A stretch of 64,000 nucleotides of DNA from Mya arenaria (Eukaryota; Mollusca; Bivalvia; Myida; Myidae): positions 40,584,929-40,648,928 of the forward strand of contig NC_069130.1 in assembly GCF_026914265.1 (NCBI RefSeq), given 5' to 3'. Shown here one piece after another: positions 48,620-60,468 of the stretch. Below the pieces are notes generated by a model. The model made no database searches, had not been told where the DNA came from, and saw only the letters and a program-made list of their open reading frames with translations. The first letter of the stretch is position 1. Every line of letters begins with the position of its first letter. A program made the translations under genes and the position numbers.

Positions 48620-49155
48620 TTAAAGGGACTAGACACCAGATGAAACAAATGAAAGAAAAAAAGTAAATTGTCAAAAAGTTACCTAAAATTGTCATCGTTG
48701 CGTTCAACGCATTGCATTCAATCTTACTTACTGATGTAATCACATCGCTTACTACACGTGTATTCTTCACAGTTTTTGCGCATTTTTCCGATTCGAAATT
48801 TACAAGGGTTTACCACGTAAATCCCAGTAAGTTTAAAAATACCGTCGGTATATTTATATTTACTCTTATACATATACGGTTTACTCTTGGAAACCGTTTT
48901 GTGCTATTTCAAACGCGGAAACACAGATGAAAAAGCAACATGATTGATGCGTTTAAAATTTAAACCATGTCAAGTTGTGTTTTATCGGCCTCCTGGCAGT
49001 TGTGTTTTATCGGCCTCCTACCAGTTGTGTTTTATCGGCCTCCTACCAGTTGTGTTTTATCGGCCTCCTACCAGCTGACATTGGCACTTTTAGGCTTGTT
49101 TTGAAGAAATACTGTTTTGCCGATTTCTGGACCATCTGGTGTCTGGCCCCTTCAA
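48620..49155. mobile_element. MITE with internal 26-bp tandem repeat
   Basis: Left end ttaaagggactagacaccag is matched inversely by ctggtgtctggccccttcaa at the right. Inside, gttgtgttttatcggcctcc recurs four times between 48973 and 49075. No coding. Confidence 0.75.
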
Positions 49156-49384
49156 GTAAGTACTTGAAAATGGTAGAGAATACTTTGACCAGGCTCCAAT
49201 ATCACTTCTTAAGCTCAACTCATGTTATGACTCAAAATCACTTATGTTAAAGAGAGTCGCTCATGTTTTTGGCCAAAAAATAGTTTTCCCGGTAATGCAT
49301 CTGAAAACACATCATTATTTTAGTCTGTGATATCGAAATTGCAGAAAGAATACAGTTATAGCATAAAAAAATTATTTTGGTTTT

Positions 49385-49460
49385 AATGGTGTTCGAACCC
49401 AGGTCGGTATAGTCCAGAAAAAAGTGTAAAACAGCCGGTTAGACCACACGGTCACACAAG
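49385..49460 (-). mobile_element. tRNA-like SINE head (degenerate)
   Basis: On - there is an A-box-like tgaccgtgtggtctaaccgg and a B box gggttcgaacacc. Anticodon-arm pairing is poor. Confidence 0.4.
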
Positions 49461-49654
49461 TGGTGGATATGTTGATCTGTTAATGATACAATAATAACAT
49501 CAGGTGATAATCTCAATCAACCAATCACGCAACACCACAGCCGTTATTAATTTTCAAACGCGTTTTTTACGCTTATGAAAATTGTGGTCTTCAAAGACGA
49601 TATTGGAGCAAATATCAACATTTGCTGAAAGGTTCCAGCTTTTGTTATTTTTGT

Positions 49655-51322
49655 TTAAGGCCACACCAAATTAATGTTTAGTTCCTCGGATTTTTGCCAA
49701 AAAAAAATTGGAGCGAGCGAGCGAAAAAAAAATAAAAAAAATTGTTTGTCAGTTTTCATAAAAACCGAAGCGAGCGAAGAGCGAAAAATATACTTTTCCT
49801 TATATTCAATATAAATAAGAAAGATTGTTTAAAATATTTGCCCTTAAACCCATTTAAATGCCATCTTGAACTTCAAACCTCTAATGGACATTGGGAAAAT
49901 GTCGGAATACATACTATTTATTCATCCGTGTTTAGTACAAATATTATATGGATAAATCTTATTTCTTATATAATTAAAACGTACTTTAATATGACGATCA
50001 TTCATAATAATAAATAACCCTGCTTTTAGTAAAAAGTTTGAAACGACTTATATAAATCTACCTGAATCAGTTTAACATCATATGCAACTGTATTTAGACA
50101 TAACTTAGGATTGATTTGTGATTTGTAAAAAAATGATCACTTATACAGGCATCATCAAACATCAGACTCCATATATCATAGACTAAATTTTGTTTTTATT
50201 ATCACAGGAAATGCAATGACATGTGCTTATTAAAACAAAAAGGGCAAGGGTATTTTTCAGAGTACTTTGTTTGGTTATTTAGATGTTTTTATGCACCAGC
50301 CAATTGTATATGCCCCCCCCCAAATCCGGAGTAGCGGGGACTTTCACTTCCGGTCACTCAAAACCAGGGTAAAATACCCGACCTGCAGGGACACACTGCT
50401 GGTAAAATCCCTGCCAAATGGCCCCGCAACCCCGAATACCTATGTGAGGCCCATTCCCGACTATTTTCAATATGAAGACAAAACCACATTCACTAGGCAC
50501 TGCGGGGCCACCTGAAAGGTAAAAACACAGCCCATTGCTTCTGCTGTCCCCGGTATACCCCTGGAACAAGGGCGAGGGGTGGGCGCGGCAGTGGTTACAA
50601 TTGACAAGTGCATTACAATCCCGGATTATGCTGCAAATAAAAACAAAATATAAGGTGATAAACTTAGGCTTACTTATGTTGAGGTATATCCAGACCAGTG
50701 TTTATATCGCTATTTGTGAAAAGATATTTGTTTAAAACTGTTGTTTTGTCAGAATTTGATCAAAAATGAGCTCGATACATCAATTTGGACCAAACAATGA
50801 CTCATGTTTCAGTTAATGTGACCTGTCCGATTTCCATTCAAAACGAGTCACTAATTACGCAATATAATCGGTACCAGTCTTAGATACACATGCTTTATTG
50901 CATAATGATTGCTTTAAATAATGATCCTTTAGTGCTTGAGACGATCAAAAATGACTTCAAGCATGCTCAAAACACAATTATTGTCAAAAATAAGATTTAA
51001 TTTCCAAACTTCGAGCCACATTGTTTATACCGGAAGCCGCCATTTTGATTGAATTTATTGAAACCCATGCTAAACCGATAGATATACAGTATAAAAACAC
51101 TACGCATCGGTAACTTCCCTTTACAAAAACACGAAAACTAGCGTAGAAAAATTATACGTGATTATTTTTAGCCTTTTAATAAATTATTACCTGAAAAAAA
51201 TCTGCTTGGCTATCAAAATGGAGGTGCGGGCGCACAAAAAAATAAAAAAAATTTTTTTTGCATTTTCAAAAAAATAGGAGCGGTAAATCCGCGGAACGAA
51301 ATATCAATTTGGTGTGGCCTAA
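49655..51322. mobile_element. 1.67-kb DNA element with GGCCACACCAAATT ends
   Basis: aaggccacaccaaattaatg at the left is matched by the inverse of catcaatttggtgtggcc-type sequence at the right. Each end has an inner ggagcg/gagcgag word and A-rich tracts. No transposase seen. Copy 3 of the GC-rich MITE lies inside it. Confidence 0.75.
50293..50613 (+). mobile_element. GC-rich MITE, copy 3 (nested)
   Basis: Ends gcaccagccaattgta and ggttacaattgacaagtgc are inverse. The interior gggactttcacttccgg and ggtaaaatccc match copies 1 and 2. It inserted into the 49655-51322 element. Confidence 0.75.
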
Positions 51323-51442
51323 ACACTCTTCATGATTTGCCACACGTTATTTCATAATTATAAAAAAGTGCATTTTACAAACCATGATCTAGTCGCTTTA
51401 AAAGAAAAGTCGATAAACGTCATCAAATCAGTTTAAAGGCAT

Positions 51443-51449
51443 AAAATTT
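51443..51449 (+). other. Empty-site counterpart of the giant insertion
   Basis: cagtttaaaggcataaaatt runs straight on into tactttagttatgactc here, whereas in unit 1 the same words are split by 19.7 kb with aaaatta on both sides. Confidence 0.8.
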
Positions 51450-51820
51450 ACTTTAGTTATGACTCAAATCTTAATAAATTAGACTTCAGTACAAACTATG
51501 CTTTAAAACTATATTTTCAATATCTTATTGACAAATATTTTTATCAACATAATGGAATGGAAACTTTAAACAACTTCAAAAACCGCAAAGTGTATTGCAT
51601 TTGATATTTTCAATGCCAAGCAGAGATCTGAGACACTATAATAACGGAGGCACAAAGGCGTTGCTACCCCCATGAACATTATAATCACAACTTGATTGAT
51701 CCTTTTAGGTGATCTGAAACAAAACCTCAAATACCTCAATACCTTATTATAAAATAACAAAACAACTGTCAAAGAATTATGTCAATCTGCGTTTCTGTTA
51801 ACGACCAACCTAAACAAAGC

Positions 51821-51910
51821 CAAGCATAAGGAGCTGGACTGTTCGTGTATAAGGAACGGAGGCTCACCCAGACAAATTCAAGCATAAGGAGCTGGACTGT
51901 TCGTGTATAA
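51821..51910 (+). promoter_or_regulatory. Duplicated core promoter of the Ly6 gene
   Basis: caagcataaggagctggact followed by gttcgtgtataa occurs at 51821-51852 and again at 51879-51910 (58-bp period). The downstream copy continues TATAAAG (51906-51912), 30 bases before the ATG at 51942; the upstream copy reads TATAAGG. If the downstream TATA is used, the start of transcription would be at or very near the ATG, so the upstream one may be the working box. Confidence 0.55.
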
Positions 51911-51941
51911 AGCAAAAGGCTCAAATCTTCCGTTTTTCGAA

Positions 51942-54900
51942 ATGACTTCCAGCGTTGTTGTGTTATCTCTGATCGGAGCAGCTATTCTTCTGGCAGGTAC
52001 GTAAATTTTCATAATCATAATTGTAATCTTTATGTATTGGCTTATATTAATGATATTGCTTATCCTATAATAAATATGTAGACTTAAGAAATCTAAACGT
52101 AATCAGTTATCTAAAAAAAAATGTTTAATGATAATGTATTTGTTGAAAAAAATAATGGTGTATTCGCATATATTATTTCGGAAAGTCTGAGTTATCGAAC
52201 CGTTTTGCGGCATCCGTGTGTAGTGGTCACATATTCTTCGGGGCCGTACTATAGGTGCCTTTTGAAGTTTATTCGACTCAAATTGCAAGGCGCCCGTGCC
52301 TTAGTCCCAACGATACGGCATGATTAGGCATAAACAATTTTTTAAGGCCTAATCATGCGATACCCTTGCGACTTACACTACCTACAAAATAGGTGCCGAC
52401 TCTACCGTTTTTATAGTCTGTTGATTAAAAATAAGATAAAAAATTAAAATTCTACCTATCAACCTGTTTCTAAAATAAATGTTACCGTAACTGTTGGCCA
52501 TATCCTGCTGCAACCCTGTTTTTGATCGTGTTTTAAACACCACATGGGGTGCTAGGGATTCGCATGGACATCGCAATAGTTGTAAGATGATGATGAACAT
52601 CTTTCGGGTGCCGAACATTTGGGTCTCAAATGCTCGTCCCAAAGTCGTCCAGCATCCGTATAAACGCTGTGGGGGCCTAGAAGTCCCCGTAAAATGCTCT
52701 CAGATACTCGTCCCAAACACGTCTGGCATCCATATGAACGCTGGAGGTGTCTTGGTGTTGCCACAAACTGCTCTCAAATGCTCGTTCCGAACTCGTCTGG
52801 CATCCGTATGAACGCTGAGGGGTCTTGGTGTTGCCGTAAAATGCTCTCAAATGCTCGGCCCTAATACCTCCCGACGCACCCAGCGGGGGAAAAGAACGTA
52901 TCTGAGACGGCAGGATAGCCAATGAACCATTACGGTCGCAAAGCAAAGTTGTAAACGTCCATTAAATTTGGAATGCCGAATCGGTTAATATGTAACCGGG
53001 GATGAAGATAAAATGTAGCTAGAATTATATGGTATAGCAATAAATCAAAACAAAAACGTTTAACCATCAGTTTAATTTAATTTACATAATGAATATAATC
53101 ACATTACAATAACTCACTAGTGTTTTCCCCTACATTATCAGCCAATCAGGGGCGCTAGATTTTTAAAATGTTTCGTTTCTTATTTATTAAAATTCGTTAC
53201 TTATTTCTGAAGAAAACCCAAAAAGCCACGCCTACCTTTTGCATATGCAAAGGCGCATTTTTCAGTGTCAACGCTGATTTAAATGACGTCACAATATCAG
53301 TGTGTGTATACTACGTGATAAATTGCGTCATAAATGCTACGTCGGAAGGCAATATTTTGCTTCGAATGAAGACTTTAAACAAAGATAACTTTCCTATTTC
53401 TTCATCATTTTAAATGAAACATTGCGCAGTCTACCCCGCTTACGGAGCCCCGCCTTTGGTCTTTTACCAGAGTTAGATTGAGAGTGTAGTTTCTTAAAAC
53501 ACTTCGACAAACCTTTTCACAATACGGCCGTCTGGCGGAGTACTGTCAAAACATTATTTTGGAAACAGGTTTGTCGAAGTGTTTGATGAAACTAATCACC
53601 TTATCAAACTCGGTTATAAAACGCAGGCGGGGCTTTTTAAGCGGCTTAGGCTGCTATTTGTTTCATTTGAAATGGTGTTATTTAAGTCTTCATTATAGGC
53701 ATAATGTTGCTTTCTATGAATATATTGAATTGATTGACACGTCTGTTTGACAGGCGCACGACTTAATTTGAAAGCTTATACAATTTGGGAGGGGCTAACA
53801 CTTTAGTCGGTTAGAAGTTTTTAAGTATTTTCTTCGTGAATAAGAAACCACGGTCGCTTCGCTGCGCTCCGCTTTCTTAGGTTACTTATTCACGAAGAAA
53901 TTACTTACTAAACTCTAACCTATACATTGAAGATGCAGTTTAAACTGAATTGGTCTACGAAAGTGTATACATTTATTCGATAAGCAGTCGGTCCAGATGG
54001 ATCCGGTTTCTTATATTTCGTTCATCTGCTGTAATCTTCCCCATCCAACAATTTTAAACAAATCGCATGATTTTTATAGTGCAATGTGAAGATTGACAAC
54101 AAGACTGTTAAGAGTGACGGTTGCTGTTGACTGTTCCTTTTATGGACACTCAACAGTTGCCAACCGATGCATTTCTACTGAACTAGTATTCTGAATGATA
54201 TAATTGTGTTGTTGTTTTCAAAATTGGAGTAAATAAATAAAAATACAAAATAACCTTAGGCATTATATATAGCTACAGCAATTAACTGTAACAAAAAAGT
54301 GTCCACCATGTTTTCGTAATGAGGATTGTCTGCACATTTGAATGATTTCATCGTTAAATACACGTTGATTACATGTTTGGGACAAAAATTTCGGATACAT
54401 GCGTGGTCTCAAACATGGTTTAAGTTCGGATACATGTTGGGTCCGGAACAAAGTACAAGTTCGGATACATGTGTGTTCTGAAACATGGTACAAGTGTTGA
54501 TACATGTGTGGTCTCAAACATAGTACCAGTTCGGATACATGTGTGGTCTCAAACATAGTACCAGTGTTGATACATGCGTGGTCTCAAACATAGTACCAGT
54601 GTTGATACATGCGTGGTCTCAAACATAGTACCAGTGTTGATACATGCGTGGTCTCAAACATAGTACCAGTGTTGATACATGCGTGGTCTCAAACATAGTA
54701 CCAGTGTTGATACATGCGTGGTCTCAAACATAGTACCAGTGTTGATACATGCGTGGTCTTAAACATAGTACCAGTGTTGATACATGCGTGGTCTTAAACA
54801 TAGTACCAGTGTTGATACATGCGTGGTCTCAAACATAGTACCAGTGTTGATACATGCGTGGTCTCAAACATAGTACCAGTGTTGATACATGCGTGGTCTC

Positions 54901-56980
54901 AAACATAGTACCAGTGTTGATACATGCGTGGTCTCAAACATAGTACCAGTGTTGATACATGCGTGGTCTCAAACATAGTACCAGTGTTGATACATGCGTG
55001 GTCTCAAACATGGTATAAGTTCGGATACATGTTGGGTCCGGAACAAAGTACAAATTCGGATACAAGTGTGTTCTGAAACATAGTACCAGTTTAGATACAT
55101 GTGTGGTCTGAACTATGATACAAGTTCGGATACATGTGTGGTCTGAAACATGGTACACGTTCGGATACATGTGTGGTCTGAAATATGGTACAAGTTCGGA
55201 TATATGTGTGGTCTGAAACATAGTACCAGTTTAGATACATGTGTGGTCTGAACTATGATACAAGTTCGGATACATGTGTGATCCCAAACATATTCCAAGT
55301 TCGGATGCATGTGTGGTCCCAAACATAGTACAAGTTCGGATGCATGTGTGGTCCCAAACATGGTACAAGTTCGGATGCATGTGTGGTCCCAAACATGGTA
55401 CAAGATCGGATACATGTGTGGTCTGAAACATGGTACAAGTTCGGATACATGTGTGGTCTGAAACATGGTACAAGTTCGGATACATGTGTGGTCTGAAACA
55501 TGGTACAAGTTCAGAACATGGTACAAGGTCGGATACATGTGTCGTTTGAAACATGCAACAAGTTCGGATACATGTGTGGTCTAAACTATGGTACAGGTTC
55601 GGATACATGTGTGGTCTCAAACATAGTACCAGTTTGGATACATGTGTGGTCTCAAACATGGTACAAGTTCGGATACATGTGTGGTCTGAAACATGGTACA
55701 AGTTCGGATACATGTGTGGTCTGAAACATGGTACAAGTTCGGATACATGGGTGGTCTGAAACATGGTACAAGTTCGGATACATGTGTGGTCTGAAACATG
55801 GTACAAGTTCAGAACATGGTACAAGGTCGGATACATGTGTCGTTTGAAACATGCTACAAGTTCGGATACATGTGTGGTATGCAATGGTACAAGTTCGGAT
55901 ACATGTATGGTCTGAACTTTGGTACAGGTTCGGATACATGTGTGGTGTCAAACATTATATAAGTACCAGTTTGGATACATGTGCGGTCTTAAACATAGTA
56001 CAAGTTCGGATACATGTGCGGTCTTCCTTCCTATGCGTTGTAGGTTGTTTGTCGGCCCTCGTGGAGTATATCTTTAGCATTGTGCCTTTAAACATGTATT
56101 TGCTATTGTTTGGCTAATGGGCTTGTTTCTGTTGTCTCCATTATTTATTTATACAATCGGCTGTTCACAATATACTCCAATGTTTCTGTTTTGCACGTGT
56201 AGTGGGCCATACAGATGCGATCAGTTGTTACGAGTGCTCGAATACTGATGGCTGCAAGGACCAGTTTAACGTGTTTCATTCAGATGTCACAACTGCAATT
56301 GATTGCCTATCATGCTCCAAGCTCAAGGTCGGCGACAGTAAGTATTCTGTGTGATATTGATATTGGCGTCAAAGGTTATCAACTCACAAAGCTTTTATTG
56401 CACGAGTATGATTATCATGAATCTAAACCACAGGGGACACTCACGATGAAAAAATAGCCGTATCTCTTATGCATAGACAATAGGTCGAACATAAATTGTT
56501 TAATTCTTAAAAAATAAAGAAGATGTACGAGTTAAAGTTATGTTGTTTTCTATTATTTAAGTGACTAATATTTAAAAAAGACTTTTGATTGACCGAAATC
56601 ACCACAGTTTTGAGTTATCATTGAAAATATAGATATCACGGCAGTTGATCGGACACACATGCACAAAAATCTAAGATTTGAAACTACCTTACTAAAATCA
56701 AGTTGTTTGCAATGGTATACCCAAATAGTTATTTAGTTCAATGAAGAATCATAAGTTTGAACCCAGACAACTATGTACGTTCAACGGTTGTATATGAATG
56801 AATTCACCATTGAACTTGTCGAAAGTCACCCATTGATTCTTGTTCTTGTCTTTTGTCGGTTTGTTATCAAAACGGATATTATTAAGCATGTATGTGTCCG
56901 AAAGCTAAACCGGTTGGTTGTTATACAGGATGTTATTAATCATGTAGTATCCGAAAACTAATCCGGTTTGTTATTATACA

Positions 56981-57028
<48 letters not shown>

Positions 57029-57698
57029 CTTTATTCAACGAAGGTTACATACTAAGTGTACAATCATTACAGACATACTACTTATTTCCAGCATGGCCTT
57101 CACACAAAAAGTATTATAAAAACACATGTACTAAACATATTAAGCAACATACAAAACATACATTCACACTATCACTATCATACATTTCTTCGACAAACAC
57201 AACTCAGTTTAATATGATGATTATAAATTGCAATAATTTCATACTGTAAATAATGTAGATATATTCAGTAAAACCACATTCAATCAATATATTTACATAT
57301 TTGGTAGTATCCATTACAAGTTGTTGCAAGAATGTCATATACGTACATTAACACAATTCACCATTGTTCATCATTAATGATGTAGAATCCGAAAGTAAAT
57401 CGGTGTGTCGGTAAACGTAATATTGTTAATCATGTAGTTTCCGAAAGCTAAACCAATATATGGTGATTTGAATAAATGACTCTTGTTAAAATTTGTTTAA
57501 AAAAAGATTTGTTGTTTTGCAGCTGTTGTTCGAGGTTGCGAGGGAACCTCCTCCGTGGAATTTTGCGCAGAGATCGAATCTTTATCGTCCTTCGTCTGTC
57601 ACTGCAACACAGACTACTGCAATAGCGCCAGTCACGTGACTGTTTCCATGGTTACCGCTCTTCTCCTCGCCTTGGTTGCTATGGTGTTCAGATTTTAA
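51942..57698 (+). CDS. Ly6/uPAR-like GPI-anchored three-finger protein (three exons)
   Basis: Exons are 51942-51996, 56203-56337 and 57523-57698; both introns are phase 1 and all sites are GT-AG. The 121-residue product starts with a signal peptide (MTSSVVVLSLIGAAILLA). It then has ten Cys at 27, 30, 36, 53, 56, 69, 78, 89, 91 and 96, opening ISCYEC and closing CHCNTDYCN, the classic three-finger LU layout with final CN. A hydrophobic tail (ALLLALVAMVFRF) fits a GPI signal. It should sit on the outer cell surface; the ligand is unknown. Intron 1 holds 4.2 kb of repeats. A polyadenylation signal lies at 57931. It is the intact member of a tandem array. Confidence 0.9.
52600..52880 (+). repeat. 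73-bp tandem repeat in Ly6 intron 1
   Basis: About four copies marked by catccgtatgaacgctg and aaatgctctcaaatgctcg. Confidence 0.75.
53335..53720. mobile_element. Foldback element in Ly6 intron 1
   Basis: The left half (gaatgaagactttaaac, aaatgaaac, accccgc, cacttcgacaaacct) is inverted in the right half (aggtttgtcgaagtg, gcggggctt, gtttcatttgaaat, aagtcttcatt), meeting near 53545. The long imperfect palindrome would form a hairpin of nearly 190 bp per arm. Confidence 0.7.
53823..53907. repeat. Small palindromic element
   Basis: tttcttcgtgaataag (53829) is inverted as cttattcacgaagaaa (53885). The centre reads ggtcgcttcgctgcgctccg. Built like the palindrome at 4016-4113. Confidence 0.8.
54395..56020 (+). 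repeat. 35-bp minisatellite in Ly6 intron 1
   Basis: About 46 copies of a unit holding ttcggatacatgtgtggtct and gaaacatggtacaag. A left block (54560-55010) is almost pure copies of the variant agtgttgatacatgcgtggt. On - the unit has no stop in any frame, so long open frames (up to 217 codons) appear; because 35 is not a multiple of three they repeat every 105 bp and are not taken as genes. Confidence 0.92.
56980..57300 (-). mobile_element. LINE 3' end with (ATT)n tail in Ly6 intron 2
   Basis: On - the sequence runs ...tgctggaaataagtagtatg ... gttgaataaagttg and then (tta)n at 56980-57026, the usual 3' end of CR1-like LINEs in molluscs. No coding part remains. Confidence 0.55.
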
Positions 57699-57930
57699 AG
57701 ATACATATATATTGCATGACTTTGAAATTAAACATCAATGTGACTTTGTGTTTTAAAAACTGAAATTATATTATAGATCTGATAGTATTTGTTTTTACAT
57801 GACAATATACCTTATTTCCATTTTAATATAACCATCTAAACTTGAAACTTCTTATTCTTAATATAACAGCATTACGTACTTCAAACAGAATGTCTTCTAA
57901 GCTCAATGCAGCTATCCATGTTGTTTCATC

Positions 57931-57936
57931 AATAAA
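57931..57936 (+). terminator. Polyadenylation signal of the Ly6 gene
   Basis: AATAAA 232 bases after the stop. The unit 1 paralogue has the same signal at the equivalent place (47984). Confidence 0.6.
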
Positions 57937-58377
57937 ATTTTATATCTAATAATTTCGTTTTTCGTATATACACATATATCCCTGCTGAGTGTTGTCAATG
58001 TATTAAATCACGCTTCTGGACAGACTTTTTATAAAACAGCTTCAACTTTATCAACAAGAGAGTGTATAAGTATCTTCCATGGCCGAGAGTGTAAGATAGG
58101 CTCATTCCGACCCGAGCGTAGGGTGTTTTGCGGAAACGAGGTTTATCTTATATATAATTAGCGTTCGAAATATAACCATAAGATTTCCTTGATGCTACTG
58201 ACGACAGTCTTCAACAAGGGAGGTAATTGACCTTACGACAGGATTTGATTGACAGGTCCTATCAGCCAATCAGAATGTAGGGCTGATAAGCCGTGTTGCT
58301 ATCCGCGATTTTGTCCGTCAAACTGACCAGAGTCCGTCATATACATGCGCTGGCAATTCCTCGCCTTTTTAAGTATT

Positions 58378-59102
58378 ATGGTAAAAAGGTGTTGTCATGG
58401 CACTTGTAATTCGGATACAAGGTAGCCAGGCCGACTAAAGATGGCTTACAATTCGTTCCGTATTCGAAACCAGCGAGTTATTTAGAAAAATGCAAGTGCT
58501 GTATCAGACTCTGTGGAAGACCTCATCAACAGCTGAACTTGGAAATTTTGAAAGATCGTTCAAAGGCGAAACATCTATACGTCTGTACAAAAGTATTTTT
58601 TTTTAACAAAACTACTTATTTCAATCCGCTCAAAATGTATTTAATACTGAAATTGTCCGTGCATGACCTAAATAAGTGTTACTATTTTTAAACTATAAAC
58701 ATCGTACATTTATGCTTTGGCTTGTGTTGTCAAATCGGCATTAATGGCCATTTAATATCAGGTTCAACATGGACACGATTGATTTCATTTAAGATAGAGG
58801 TATTTTTGTTGATGCCGTTATGTAGTTTTTATAAACTGCTTTGCTTTCAAAGTAAATCAGGAAATATCGTACAACTAATTTTTTGTCCGAACCATCGCAT
58901 GCTTCCGAATCTCATCTACTCGTATATGGTTCCTATGTAAACAATGGCTTTTGTAGCTGTCATTCCGACACATTTCATAGATTTCTTATTTTCATATCAG
59001 CACTTTGTCGACGGGAAATCCAATCAAGAAAACCCTGACCCTCAAGCAGCTACTGTATTTGACCAGCTCACACCAGCTAGGCCTCCTCCAAAACTCAGAT
59101 AA
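58378..59102 (+). pseudogene. THAP zinc-finger domain, two exons
   Basis: Exon 1 (58378-58592) starts MVKRCCHGTCNSDTR and, after a stop (TAG at 58423) and a frame change, continues DGLQFVPYSKPASYLEKCKC, then LCGRPHQQL and YVCTK|gtattt. Exon 2 (59001-59102) follows atatcag and reads HFVDGKSNQENPDPQAATVF before a stop. Together they show the C-x4-C ... C-x2-H zinc ligands of a THAP domain, the DNA-binding part of P-element-like and related transposases and of host regulators. Since it lies in an element with inverted ends, a transposon origin is more likely. It is inactive as written. Confidence 0.75.
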
Positions 59103-59406
59103 ATATTTGAGCCACCAAAAAAAAAACGAGAACAGATCGGTCTGAATCGTTAAGGTATTATTTTCTGTATAAAATAATTTATTTCACTGTACATTTAAAT
59201 CAATTATTATGTTCATTAGAACTTGATTCTGCCAAACATGTGCTGTAAAGACTTAGACTTATTATGAATAAAGAACAAGTCAAACATGTACATATTTTCA
59301 TTGTTATTCTTATATTTTGGGCCATTTACGTAAATCTAAAATATTTAATGATAGTTCATCCAATGTTCAGAGTCCGGATCACATGCACACTCGATTAACA
59401 GTATTC

Positions 59407-59595
59407 TTAAAGTTGCACTCTCACAGAATTCTAGTCTGACACTTTTTGTCTCAGAATCGGCTTATTTTGGCATTCTTTAAATTAAGACCTAATATATAAA
59501 TCACAAAGCAAACTTCTCCGAGCCAAAACATGATAAATGCAATCGAATCCTGTGTAAGTTGTCAAAGTGATCAATCTGTGAAAGTGCAGCTTTAA
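59407..59595. mobile_element. MITE with TTAAAGTTGCACTC ends, copy 2
   Basis: Left end ttaaagttgcactctcacag is inverted as ctgtgaaagtgcagctttaa; 189 bp; same family as 36578-36846. Inserted into the THAP transposon. Confidence 0.8.
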
Positions 59596-60394
59596 CAGTG
59601 AAAAATAACTTCTGCTAATGCTATATATTTTAAAATATATTTGCCATTGCAATAAAGAGATATTCACCTACAATATCATACATAAACACCAAAGAAATAT
59701 CAAAGTTTAAGTAATGATTGCAAAACAACAATGTATTTAATAAATCTGATATTAAATATGCAACAACTGGTGTTATACTCCAGAACTGAAGCTAACATCA
59801 TAGAGGTACATCCTTCCAAGAATCCATCAAAACAACATGCTGAACAACTTCAAGAACTCTCTTCAAAAGACAACACTTTCCTGAAATAAATAAAAGATGT
59901 CAATATTAAAATAAATCAGTTACATGTATTGTTAAATATTTTAATACTAGCTGTAAATGCTACTGCCTTTGATGTTTGCTTTCTACATGTATATCATAAT
60001 GAAATATTGACAAGATACTAGCTAATGTTTTGTGGTTGTTGTTTTTCTCTGGACAAATAGTCCATTACTTTTGTACAGCAAAGTAAAACTAAATGTTATA
60101 AAAAGCTTTAAAATAGGTCCTACCGATTATTTGTAAAACTTGTCATCACTGGTTTTCTCTTGCGGTTGACATTGCCTGGACTGGCAAATATCATGTGTGT
60201 GTGGGGGGGGGCGGTTTCCGGTCTTATGCTAGGTCCCATGTGGCGGTAGGCTTGTAGAAGACAATAATAAGGGGACTTCCTTATCTCCATCAATCAGAAT
60301 ACTTTAATGGTGTCAACGGTAAATAGCAGGAGACCCTCCACCAGCCTTAACCGGTAAATGGGGGGAGGGTAGTGTGTTTGGGTTAGAACTAGCT

Positions 60395-60468
60395 GCCCGG
60401 TCAGCTTAGTTGGTTAGAGCGCCGGGCTAGTGTTCTGGTGGTTGTGAGTTCGAGCCCCACACCGGGGC
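60395..60468 (+). tRNA. tRNA-Thr(AGT)-like sequence, probably a SINE head or pseudogene
   Basis: The cloverleaf can be drawn: acceptor gcccggt/accgggg (six of seven pairs), D arm gctt...gagc, anticodon loop ctagtgt (AGT) and B box agttcgagccc. The T stem has a mismatch and the anticodon stem leans on G-T pairs. No termination-like T run directly follows (only four T), so a tRNA-derived repeat is as likely as a working gene. Confidence 0.4.

Noticed and set aside
55231-55884. 217-codon minus-strand frame of TTHVSELVPCF-type repeats
   Set aside because: Produced by the 35-bp minisatellite, which lacks stops on that strand; every frame is open in turn and the unit is not a multiple of three.
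60395-60468. Functional tRNA-Thr gene
   Set aside because: Kept only as tRNA-like: T-stem mismatch, weak anticodon stem and no clear Pol III terminator directly after it.
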